A stretch of DNA of 64,000 nt from Solenopsis invicta (lineage: Eukaryota; Arthropoda; Insecta; Hymenoptera; Formicidae), in the NCBI RefSeq assembly GCF_016802725.1, contig NC_052666.1, positions 23,031,497 through 23,095,496 on the forward strand, in the 5' to 3' direction. Shown here in pieces: positions 37,440 through 48,941 of the stretch. Made by a program: the position numbers and the translations under genes. The notes beneath the pieces were generated by a model. It was given only the letters and a program-made list of their open reading frames with translations. It did no database searches and had not been told where the DNA came from. Position 1 is the stretch's first letter; each line of letters opens with the position of its first letter.

Positions 37440-37445
37440 TTTATT
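37440..37445 (-). terminator. Polyadenylation signal AATAAA of Spag17
   Basis: On the minus strand AATAAA begins 12 bases after the TGA stop (37458-37460). It makes a very short 3' UTR and supports this exon as the true last one. Confidence 0.65.
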
Positions 37446-37457
37446 CCGTGTTACATT

Positions 37458-38656
37458 TCAACGGGAAGATCGACAGCTTTCCTCATTTTTATCGATAAGC
37501 TCTGTTTCTTCTCGCGACGCTGCACGCAAGTGACACTCCTTCGGTGCCGCTTCGTCGATGTGAGTTTTCATTAAGGTATAGTACGAGTCGGCAATATTTT
37601 CAAAGTAAGGTACAATAATTCGCTTCCTCATGCACTGTTTATACCACTCATATACCTCCTTCATCGAGGCTCTTTGTCGAAGTAACTCCGCAAGACGGCT
37701 TGACTGCCGAGGAGCTTTCGTGCTTACTTTAATGAGCTTACTCCGAAGGCTTCTGACGTACGTCTCGACGTCGATGCTTCCCTTAACGCCCAGAGCCAGC
37801 TCTCGTAGGCCGGCCTCCGAACTCCTGTAATCATTTCCAACTTGGCAGGGTCGACTGCCTCCAATAGTCGCGTAAAATAGCCGACATTTGTCACCATCAC
37901 GTAACACCTGGGTGGAAGGAAAAATCCTGAGAGAAATGTAATCGGAGAAAGCTGGCAATCTCTCGTAATATCTCCATTATACGGTAATCAGTTATCGGGA
38001 TAGCAGAAAAAAGGAGAAAGAAATGGAATTTGTTTAAACTCTGAAACTTTTCTATTTATTGTAAATAAGCATACGTGGAGGCAAGTGAGAATAGGCTTCA
38101 ACGACAAAACTGGCGTTATTAAATTTTCTTTACTTACAGATAACCAATAGCGTCCTATAGCTCTCTGCATATCGATCAGGACGCTTCTGTCTGCCCCTTT
38201 AATGCCGAAGAAAACGCGCACTCGCAATAACTTGGGCAGCGGCTGCTCATTTCGCTTTGCTAAAACTTCGTTCCGAGTTCTTTCAGGAACTACTTTTTTG
38301 CCAAAGGGGAACAGCCAGTTGTACGGAAACGAATAAGTGCTGCGCGGTAATTCAATTCTATCGTAATCCGTCCGTTTGTCAGACGTAACCTGCGCACGAT
38401 TGTGAGATATTTATCAGCACTTATTATCTCGGAAGTAATATATTACTGTCTTTCTTATGACTTATCGCAAGAAAATCAAGAAGAGATTTTAAAATAAACT
38501 TATTATTACTATATATATATATATATATATAGTAATAATAAGTTTGATCCGTCAATTTTAAAATTTTTCTCGTTTAAAGACTATTGCAGTCCAAACATTT
38601 TGAATTTTCATTTCAAAGTAATCTCTACTTTTTTAAGTTATTATTATCTTTACACC

Positions 38657-38707
<51 letters not shown>

Positions 38708-41700
38708 AAGATAATAATAACTTAAAAAGGTAGAGATCACTTTAAATTAAAAATTCAAAATGTTTGGACTGCAATAGTCTTTAAACAAGAAAGGTTTTAA
38801 AATTGACGGATCGACAGTCCGACCTCTTTTTGCTCAGATATGGCACATTGTATGGTGAAGATACATACAAAATCAATATAAAAACTAAGAATTATATTTA
38901 TATAGGAACACTTTTACTACTGCGCTGTGTGATATGCTGCAGCTGAGCGTACGCTTTTGGACAGTTCAATTTGTCAATTTTAAACTTCTTATTTAAAAAC
39001 TATCGTAGTCTTGATATTTTGGTACGAGAATTTTTGCCTCAAAATAATCTCAAAGATACTTAAACGTTGTTATAGTTTTTACGATATTCTGTATGTATGT
39101 GTGTATTTGTACATATTTTAAAATTTTCCTGATTTTCTCGCGATGAATCATTAGAATTACTAACATCAACTCCAAGATGTAATAAGAGTTTTGGTAAACA
39201 TCTTATTACTCTTACACTATTTATTGTTATATATTATTTTTAATTTAAAATTGCGTAAAAGGTTATACAAAATTAAACTGATTTAATAATAATAATGTAT
39301 TAACAACACAAGTCTGCATTATTTTATGGCTTGAAAAGCAAGAATAGCCTTTTGTAACTTTTTATGCGCTGAATCCAAATCCGCAAGTAAGAATGTGCCG
39401 AGTTTGCCAAGTTTACGAGAAAAATTTGGTTGAAAAACGCGTCTTGGAGAATTTTTAAAACTTCATAGCTGATAAAGCTAATTTATAAATTTCAAAATGG
39501 ATTTAAATTAATGCTTGGACATTATATATTAATATTGAATGTATTATCAATATGCCAGCATTAATTTAAGCCCTTTTCAAAATCTCTCGTGCATCGTCAG
39601 TTATGGATATTCAAAAATAATTAATAAAGTGTTTCTGGGACGTTTTAGCAACATTTTTCTCATAAACTTGACGCGATAGAACATTTATCCTTAGAGATTT
39701 GAATTTGGCATATAAAAAACTATGGGGAGCTCTATTTTTCCAAACCGCAGAAAAAAAAAGAAATTTTGCAGACCTCTGTAATTATGAAAGAACGTAATAT
39801 TGTCGATTGTCTAACCGGGTATTGACAGCATGTTTCCTTTGATCGCAATTCTGGTTTCACCGGCACAAACGTAATCAAGCGGCGAAGTTCCGGTCGACGT
39901 GAAATTGGATACTGGATCATACTCATACTCATCTCATCGCCAAAGACGGCTGCCACTTCTTGCTCGCGTCTAACCGATCGATGAAGGTACTCACAAGCTG
40001 TCAGATCGCGATTCATCGCGAAAATTCTGTATTGACTTCTCGCAGGAAACTTGAGCGTTTCGCAATATCGTTCGTGTTTGCAATGGATCCTTGCCTCCGA
40101 GTTAGCGTCTCCCTCTTCATCGCCTCTTCTTTCTTCGCCGCGTTCGAGAACATCGTCGTTGCACTCGTGTCCCTTTGGTATATATCGGCGATCCTCGCTT
40201 CGATGATAACGCGTGGTACCGTCACTTTTAACCTCAAGCACATTGCCAAGAATACCGGCTGTCGTGAGAATCGTTCGCGAACCAGATGCGGAGGATTCTG
40301 GAAACTTATAAGTCGTCGCCGATCTTCCGCCGCAAGTAGCACACGTCTTCCAGAATGCCACGTCATCGTTGGAAAGCTAATGACGCCACGAAATTATTTT
40401 TAATGAGGGTCAATAATCTCCCCAATCGAGTCTCGAAATCAGTGTCAGATTTTGCATTCGATTATGTTAAACATATGCCCAATGTGGATACAACTGCTGC
40501 ATAAATTTGAGAATAATTTTACATAACAAATGTTTCGTGATATTTATAGAATAATTTTACATAACAAATGTTTCGAGATATTTATACCACAGTTGCTTGT
40601 ATATGCTTCTTTTTTGGTAACATAAATGTGCTACATGTTATTTACATAACAAGTATGCGATGCTTCAATGTATAGAATTTAATTAAACATTGGAACTATA
40701 TTCTTGTTCTATGAAAAAGAGAGAGAATATTTAGTTATTGGAAGAAGGAGAAACGATATTTAATAATATAACTACAGAATTGCTGCAGCAACACATCATA
40801 TAACATGTGACACTAAAACTTACATAGTGAACACATAACTGTGTCAACCGGGTGTATTTTTTTCTAGAGCGAAATTTTTTCGCGATTTATAAGAAAAAAA
40901 AAACGTTGATCCTCGAAAGGTTAGTGCTGAAACATTTGCAGAAAAAATACGGCGAGAAGACCATATACTTTATACACTCCAATTGTGTAAAAAGTACCTC
41001 GTTCGTGCGTGCATGATTTATAATAGTTTTCCGTGTTAAAACACAGTATACTATGTAAAAAGACAAATTTACATATTTAAACGTGTAGCTTTAAACGCTG
41101 TTATTTTTACGCGGGAAATTAAATCGTACACCTGAATGAAGTACTTTTTACATTTGGGTTTGCGGCGGTACCGTGTAATTTTACGTCTGACGAATCAATC
41201 GACACAAAAAGCACCCTCGAGTATTGCGCACCGATATTACGTTTACGTAACCGAGCACGCGTACCAGAGTACGCGCGACTCTGATTACCTTCAGATTAAC
41301 TTCGTCCGCTATTGAAACTTCGTAATGACCTCTCCTCGATATGCTGACGTGGAGATTGTCGGGCATCGATAAAGTACAGCTAACTGCTGACTGATCGTAG
41401 GACACAGTGGCGTAGTCTTTGTGCTCGGTGCGGAAAGTCAACAAGATCGAGACAAAACCGTCGTCCGCGATCGATAGCATCCCTGTCGGCTTCTCCTGGC
41501 GTGCTTCGACGTACGACGAACCCTCACGCGAGAACTCATTATCGGAGAACGGCGCGACGGTGGCTCGATCACCATGCTCTTTCGTTTCCGTGACTCCGAA
41601 GTATCGCTGCAATTCGTTCTCCGTCCATTCGCAAATTACCGGCTGTTCCTCTATCATGTAACCGGTAATGATACTCGTGCCATCTGAAGGAGAAATACAA

Positions 41701-44700
41701 GATGGCAAACAGGATTTATGATACGTATTAAATATGTTTCTTGGTATATTATACGGCGTATATGTGTGTATACCGAGGAAAGTAACGATCAATTCTCCGT
41801 TTGAACGAAGTAACGTATCAGTACCATCGGCACGACGTGTGAATACCTCGTTGACCTCGTAATCCGACGTTGTCCTAACGAGCAATCGATCGTGTTCACT
41901 TACGACGAGATCGTTCAGCACCTCGTAGCATCTACCGTCGTAATTCACCACCAAGTATCGTACCACTTCACCCACGGCGAATGCGCCTGTTATCAATGAA
42001 TCATCTCTGTTGCTCTAAGATGAAGCGTTTAGAAATGGCAAACATTAGATTTTGTTTTTCGCTGAAGGCTCGTTGTCCTTCGTGTAATTTCACCCTAATG
42101 TACGTAGTATAAGTTTCTGATCCAAGGATATAAAAATTTCATAAAATAAAACAACTATTTTTATTTTCCTTTTAATATACTTATCCTTTATTTTAGTTAC
42201 ATTTTTTAGAATGATAAATAAATTTTTCTGTATTACTAAAAAATATATTCTAAATATTTGTTGTTAAAATGGTTTAACACTGCAGTGATTAGTGTTTTTC
42301 TATCATTGCCATCATTAGTTTATTTTTTTCTACTCAAATTGAATTTTGATTAAAAAAATAAAAAAAATAATTATTAGGAACTAATTGAGTCGGAATTCTA
42401 GGATAGGTAATGAAAAATTAATAGTGTTTATTAAAAAATAAATTTTCTATTTTAAAAATATGTTAATAATTAAATAAAAGATAATTATACAAAATAAAAA
42501 TAACTATATAAATAGATAAAAGAGCGTCCGGATTACGATTAGGCCTGAATCTTGGTAAAGATTATAATATTATTTTATACGTAAATCTTAAATATGTTTT
42601 CAATTTTTGTTTTAAATATCTTTTCACATTTTTATAAACTGTACGCGCCGCCGATTTAGAAATGCAATTACAAATAGCATCGTAAATTAATCATTGATGT
42701 AATAATGATGTCACCATGTTTCAAAAACTGTAAATAATTTATTGAGAAAAGTATTTAATTATTAACTTGTATTATTTCTAGCTTCGGTTTATGTGTTTCA
42801 AGACCGACCGTGCTCAGTACGCATTTTATCAAAACTGAAAATGTATTTAAGGTTCACATGTTAAATAATATTACGCACGAAGCTCCAACTTCAATCACAG
42901 TTGACGCTTCTTTACTTATTTGTGTAATTACACTTAAACAATCTAGTTCAAATTATTATTGCATAAAAATAATTGTTTTATTGTGTCATCTTCTTCTACG
43001 TCATTGGACCGAAAACTTTTGGACCTTGCTACGAATGAATGAATCGTTAAATTTGCAGAAAGACTGTAGTTGTACAACTTAAGCCTATCTTTAAAATCTT
43101 AATTGTCAGATCGTTCAAGTTGTTTTCGCGTCCCAATTAGAACGGAACTTAACAGTCACTCCCGCTGGCGGTAGACGCTGTTTCGACAGTTGTACGTCCG
43201 CGATCGATCCGTCGGAACTTGTCCCCGCGGAATCCACGGCTTCACCGCTATGCTCGGTCGCCACCGATTGCCTCGAGTTGCCCTTTTGGATCCTAAATTC
43301 TGCTGCAGAAGAATCCTCAATTTAACTGAAAAATTCACGTCCTTCCCGCAGTTGACCCGCCTTCCTGTATACTTTTTGGGACCGTCTCGTGGATGGATTC
43401 GTCGCGCGATTGCGGCTTGTCGAAGTCCATGCACGTCACGATGACGCCGTTCGGGCGGAAGATGACGACAGTATTGTCGTCCAGATACTTTAGGACGATT
43501 CCGTTTCTGAGAAAGTTCCGGCAGACTTCACGGGCTGCACCTGCGCGCCCGGGACGTTTCAAAACGTACGATTGCCGAATGCAAAATGGATTTTTGGTAC
43601 CGTCCCCGATGGTTGGTTCTATCAATAACCCCGAAGGCCATGAAGCACGAAAGTCGAAAGTCAAATTTCGCCAATGGGAATCGGATGAGTTTTCAACTGT
43701 GGAATATAGATGGGAAAAAAATCATTCAACTAAATAAAGATATCTCTTTTCGCTTCGCGCGAGATATCGCACGAGAGAACTGTTATTTACTTTCTGTCCG
43801 TACCATTATTTGATAAACGTTTAATGACGTTAAAGCCCATATATTAATTACCTAGTTCTCCCCTATTTCTCTGGAAACCTAACACAATTCCCCTTTTCGT
43901 GGTTAAGTGAAATGTGTCTGCCGGCTGACGGCGACTAACTCCGCCAGACAATCGTAAAGTACAGCGCGACAGAGTAACAGCGATGCGTAAATCGCGGCCG
44001 CCGTGAAGCCAGTCTTCGAGCTCGACGCTCACCGATGTATCGTCGTCCAAAAGAAACTTTTTGCTATGATGAATCACTTGAACACGAAGATCTCCAAGAT
44101 CGTATCCGACCAAGTCGCGCGGCCCGCCCGTCTCGACACATTGGGACGATAGAATTTTTTTCACCGGTAAGAAGGACGTATCGACATCATCTATCTTTGT
44201 GTCCGATTTTTTCTCCGTCATTGACGTTTTTCCACTCATAACTCTTCCATCCGCCCGTTTGCTTCCGTTGTTCGCCATCGGCGCCCCGTTCCGTTTCTGT
44301 CTTGTCATTTTCTTTCCCTCGACGGCGGCGTTCCTCTTCGCTGCATCCGCGAATTCCTCCTTCGTTTCGAAAATTTTCTTTTGCCCGTCGCGATCCGGAC
44401 TTTTCTTTAGACGGCGCGCTTTCAGAGAATCCGGAAGCACGAAGCACTCGTCGTCGAATATGATCGCGCCGTCTTCCACCTCGATGGATTTCTTCATAAA
44501 TCTTCCCGTCAAGCCCGTCCCGCGCGATTGCCGCGTCTCCTGCTCCCGTTTCATCCGATTTTCCTCTTTCTCCTCCGCGATATATTCGCAGAATTCGCAA
44601 AGTCCGATCGGCGTACGTATACTCGACAGGCGCCTCTCCTCGGACACTTGGCCCATCGCGTTGTTGTTGCTAAAATAAAGCAGCATCGAATCCGTCGGCT

Positions 44701-46990
44701 CGAAGTATCTAGCCGCGAAACGATCGAAACTTTGGAAACATTCGTGAACGACCTGGAGAAAAACCCGAGACGAGAGCAGCTCGACGTCTTCGTATTCTTC
44801 GAGACTCGGTCTTTCGTAACTTCTCTTGTCGAAGACATTCTTGCGCAGATATCCCGGAAGCAATGTCTCTCTGGCGTCTGTTAACGCGAACAAAAGCGGG
44901 CATTTCGTGTATGCGACTATCGGCTTGCAATACTCAATCTCGGTGTCGCTTTTCGAGCGACTTAGACGCGATGCCCCCGTGAACGAAGGCGACGACATCA
45001 AATTTGGCGCGCTGCGTGCTCTTCTTATCGTCGATCGAGCGTGTCTTAATTCTGACAATTCGTCCCTCGACAATCGCGTCGATTGTGCCGCTGCCTCGCG
45101 ACTGCTCTCGGAAAAGATCAGTCGATCGAACGCCAAAAGATGTAAGTAATGCGCAACTTCCTCACGACTGACCATTTGTTCTCGATTAAATTCATGCGCG
45201 ATATTGTCCATGTGACAGAAATACATGTCGGACTTCGAGCTCGCCGGCGCTTGATGATTCCGCCAAACGCTAATTATTCTCGGATCCCGCAGAACTCCCA
45301 GAACTGCGTCTTCTAAACTACGAACGGGTCTGTGGTCGAGGTAGTGACGGATGATCAGGCTCAAGGTGTCACCGTATGGTATAACTTCGAGATCAGAAGG
45401 CTGCGACGACTGACTGCCGTCGGCGTATTCATCGGTAAGCTCGTACTCAAGATCAAGTAGTCTCAGCTTATCCTGCATATTGAATAGCGGGATCCGCTCG
45501 GCTGTCGTTGATGTATTCTCGTGTCTCGTATCGGCGCCGCCAATTCCTGCTACGTGATCGACCGGGAGATGTCCGTCGGACGATGTCGCGAGATTGTGTT
45601 CGACCTGCAGAAGTATCGCACCCAATAACAATGGGACGTCGATGTATTCGTTAGGTATATCTCTCAATGCATCCTCGTAAATTCTAGTATCTAGCGCCTC
45701 GTCCCCTTTATCGATTCCTTTCTCGAGCTTCATATCTTTAAGGTACTTTGCATGCCGTTGGTAAAGATCGTACAAATGATGCAAAGTGAGAAGTACTCTG
45801 TCGTATACGTCTCGCTTCAGAGACTCTTTCTCGGCAAAGTTAGTCCTTTCCGGAAATACGGATAAACGGATGGTAAGGATAATTACGTTAGAATATATTG
45901 GGTGAGCCGGTAGATTAGCGAATCGTTCGCGCGTGACCCTCCAGAATTCGAGCAGCTCGTTTTCGTTGACACGATGGTCTTTAAAGAAGTGCGTCTTATC
46001 TCGGATCGTCGTATTCTGTACCTCCGTTTCTCGTTGCGCAACGTACTGCTCGTCGGAAAGCTTAATCTCGAATATACAGGTCAAAGGAACTCCGACGCTT
46101 AACAATTCCGCTGGTAAATCGGGATTGTGAAACTCGCTAAGTACAATGTAGAGTTTCGGTCCATCAAAAGCTACGTTATCCACATGCAAATGTATATTCG
46201 CTTTGCCGTTGAACGTGTATTTAGTTTCACTGCTGTAGGCTCTTGGTGAAGGTTCGGTGGTGCTTCGCGAAGAAGCTGAGTAATGAAATTATTACCATTA
46301 TGTAAGATGTCGGAGAGAGAATACGCGAATTAAAGATGAGATATAGTCAATACATTTCTAATTGCAATCTATCGAAAGCTAAAAAGGCAATGGGACGTTA
46401 TTTATTGCCACAGTTACAGTCGTATATGTTATAGGCTTAACTTTAACGTTCTTGAAATAAAAAAAAAAAAGAACGACTGACATATATTATTTACTTGAGC
46501 CGTCAGTATTTCGAATTGTTCGACATTCTTCAGCGATTTTGCGGTCTAAATCCGCCTGTACTTTAAGTCCCTCAATGTGCTCGATTTTAGCGCGATAAAT
46601 CAGATACTTTATGAGCCGTGCAATCAGCCAAGTAGAGAGATGGCCGTTGTTCTCGCTTAAGACCGTATTCGCGTAATGACAGATACTCTCGACGGCGGGA
46701 CATTTCTCTGGATCCTGTTTTGACAGCGCTCTCACCGTGTCTACCACCTTCTGATAACTGAGGGAATAAATACACGCCTGCTCCCTTTCCTCAACGGCCT
46801 CATTGAAAAGAGAAATGTAACGGTTGTGCTCGACAATTGTCTCCACCATCATCGTCACTATGCACCACCAATGATCATCATTGATTGATATGGAGTCTAA
46901 CGAGGCACACCAATCATCTTTGCTAGGTATTTTTGATATTCTTTTCTGCTTTTTGTTAGCAATGTTAGATTTTATAGATTTATTTTTCAT
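37458..46990 (-). CDS. Spag17: Sperm-associated antigen 17 (SPAG17/PF6) homologue, central-pair protein
   Basis: SPAG17/PF6 is a scaffold of the C1a projection of the central pair in motile 9+2 axonemes; in insects that means sperm flagella. Exons in transcript order: 46990-46495, 46275-43852, 43696-43373, 43302-43154, 42014-41774, 41683-41289, 40376-39816, 38389-38138, 37907-37458. Phases agree at every junction and the frame stays open for 1763 codons. Exon 1 matches the family's N-terminal region (DDWCASLDSISINDDHWWCI). Exon 2 carries the large conserved core (PNEYIDVPLLLGAILLQVEH and FEPTDSMLLYFSNNNAMG). Exons 3-7 carry the repeated sheet-like segments (EVCRNFLRNGIVLKYLDDNT, RRADGTDTLLRSNGELIV, ARSQYRIFAMNRDLTACEYL). 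The start is the first ATG of the open exon. The 3' borders of exons 4 and 7 are the weakest (gttaag and gttaga donors). The protein is shorter than vertebrate SPAG17 (about 2200 residues); no C-terminal PapD-like domain follows. Confidence 0.88.
38496..38545. repeat. Perfect 50-bp palindrome in Spag17 intron 7
   Basis: Two 25-bp arms meet without a spacer: AAACTTATTATTACT followed by five AT units, then the exact reverse complement. It directly abuts the larger inverted repeat at 38546-38812. Confidence 0.95.
38546..38812. mobile_element. Inverted repeat with 108-bp arms around a TA tract, Spag17 intron 7
   Basis: Left arm 38546-38653 and right arm 38705-38812 agree at about 100 of 108 positions by hand count. 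Both begin GATCCGTCAATTTTAAAA and end TTATTATTATCTTTAC. The spacer is accctg plus about 20 TA units. A third, more diverged copy of the left arm lies at about 38983-39105. Transcribed within the intron, it would form a long double-stranded stem. It looks like a MITE, with ACACCCTGTATA-type inner sequence common in insect repeats. Confidence 0.85.
39393..39685. mobile_element. Degenerate MITE in Spag17 intron 7
   Basis: Inverted arms share CAAGTTTA(C/T)GAGAAAAAT, a TTTTGAAA/TTTCAAAA-type block, TTAAATTAATGCT and an AT-rich centre near 39530. Divergence is high, so it is older than the neighbouring 38.5-kb element. Confidence 0.6.
40510..40585. repeat. Tandem duplication, two units of 38 bp, Spag17 intron 6
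   Basis: Units 40510-40547 and 40548-40585 start AGAATAATTTTACATAACAA and differ at one base (tgat against agat). Recent slippage or unequal exchange. Confidence 0.9.
42015..43153 (-). other. Spag17 intron 4, 1.1 kb
   Basis: AT-rich intron without a recognisable element or further exon. The plus-strand frame at 42810-43082 shows no family motif. Confidence 0.5.
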
Positions 46991-48298
46991 ATGGAGGTTA
47001 TTTTACAATCAGTGTCTGGAGCGATATAACCGTCACACGTGAACTTATCAATAAATCATTGAATAAAAACGAACGTGACAGCGCTGTCTAACAGTTATGG
47101 AAGCAAAATAGTAAAATTAATGATAAAAAAAAATGATTAAAATGATTTTCTTTAATTCGTGTAAATTTAATGGTTAAACATTTAAGAAAATTATTAATGT
47201 TAATGTAAACAAAAATATTGCAATTTTAAAGAAAAATTATATGTTCAATAAATCGTTTGTAAGTTCTGGAAAATTTTAAAAATTGTTTATGTCTCAATTA
47301 TCGGTCAATATAATTAAACATTAATGTATGTAAATATACATCAATGTACGTTTTTTTATGTATCATATGTTTATATAAATATTGTACAATCTACTAAGAA
47401 TATCACAATTTCAAGAAATTGTTAAAGAGATCCATAGATAGCGTTTATTAAAGAATTTATTAAAAATAATTTTCTGTTTTTTCAGGATTAAGAAAGTAAT
47501 TGTATATTATAATAATTACGAAAACAATTAAATAATGTACAACAAATTTTGTAATTTTATTAATATGCGTATATAAAACATTTAATTTTACAAATTTGAC
47601 TCTTAATCGGTACTATCACTTTATATGGAAGCATTATATCTTTGAATAATAAACTTTGTAAAAATTAGTTATTTTAACATCATATAAACACATTTATAGA
47701 TAATTTTAATATCTTTACATTAAATAAATGTAAAATATATGTAGAAATTATATAGTTATTCGAACCAATTAATTTAAAATTATTCTATTCTAAATATATC
47801 CATTGTACATAGGTGAAATTATTCCAATTAATAAAATTTATTTGGAAATCGAATTTATGTAATATAAAACTACGCAGGAGTCGTGCTCATGCCCGACTAA
47901 ATGTTGCAGAGAGACCGATCGGTTCTTTTTTTTTCCTAAAGGATAAAAGTAAATCGAGCATTTCACACCGGGGACACTGGTAATGGAAAACGTATTACCG
48001 GAGTCGTAAGTTTCGTCAGTAGGGACACGGGTTCCGACATTATAACACGGATGTGCAGGCTGTACTTAACGACGAAACTCCGTGGAAACTGTAATTTTCG
48101 TGCGAGGGGACGAAAAAGTAGTCGATGCTGCGCACGGTACGGCCGTGGCGCGAGGAACGCGTGTAAAATACGAGCGCGGTAAAAAAAAAAATTAAACAAA
48201 TGGACGCCTAAACGTGCAAAGTTATGCGTGAAACTGTTTTCGCATGTATACCTCGGGGTTTCACGAAGCAAGCGTGACGCGACGGTATTCGTCAAAAT

Positions 48299-48299
48299 T

Positions 48300-48326
<27 letters not shown>
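48299..48326. repeat. (CT)n microsatellite
   Basis: About 14 CT units followed by a T/C-rich tail. Confidence 0.95.
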
Positions 48327-48331
<5 letters not shown>

Positions 48332-48886
48332 TCATTGGATGTTACGTATCGATAAATGCAAATGTGCAAATATATTGTCTGCTCGTAAATTTCTCGTATT
48401 ATAAAAATAAAAGCTGAAAAAGGCTTTTTGCACAAAATTTTGTTACAGCGTAATAAAATATTTGCAGTATAATAAAATACTTAATAATTTGTATATATTT
48501 TAATTAAATTGATATCCTGCTATAATTCCAATTCTCCGGTGGAAGCACTGCCTATTAAATTTATTCGAAAACGCTGAGCAATTTAATTAAAACGTATATA
48601 CAGCACATATGAATACGCTATCGTTGTAACGTTATCGCAAAATAGAAACGCGCAAGATTATATTATTTTAGTCATCGGAGAAAACGGGTGAAAATTGTGA
48701 AAGTGGGTAACTTAAAGATGTTCTCTATAAATGTGTCCATAATGGAGATCTCAATATCTGCGAGAAGTGAATGGCGATGAGATTAAGCTTCTCTCATCTC
48801 CTTTAAACTTTCTCCTCCATTTCGCTACTCAACATTGACATTCATTTTTGTCTTCTTATCGTCTTCTTATCGTCGAACTGTGATAT

Positions 48887-48941
48887 GTCAATCTTCGCTA
48901 GCGTCGGGATTCTTAATATTCCCGATACATCGAAGATTGAC
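48887..48941. repeat. 55-nt compound hairpin
   Basis: Outer arms GTCAATCTTCG (48887-48897) and CGAAGATTGAC (48931-48941) are perfect complements. Inside, TCGGGA and TCCCGA form a second stem around an AT-rich loop, separated from the first by a small internal loop. It could be a structured RNA or a relic of a palindromic element. Confidence 0.75.

Noticed and set aside
43156..43434. Alternative reading of Spag17 exons 3-4 with a 47-nt intron, ending in RQRE and a stop
   Set aside because: A 70-nt intron (43372-43303) with a better pyrimidine tract keeps the frame into the next exon at the right phase. The alternative stops early and its intron is too short.
44187..45149. Plus- and minus-strand frames over Spag17 exon 2
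   Set aside because: They are antisense or shifted shadows of the 807-codon open exon.
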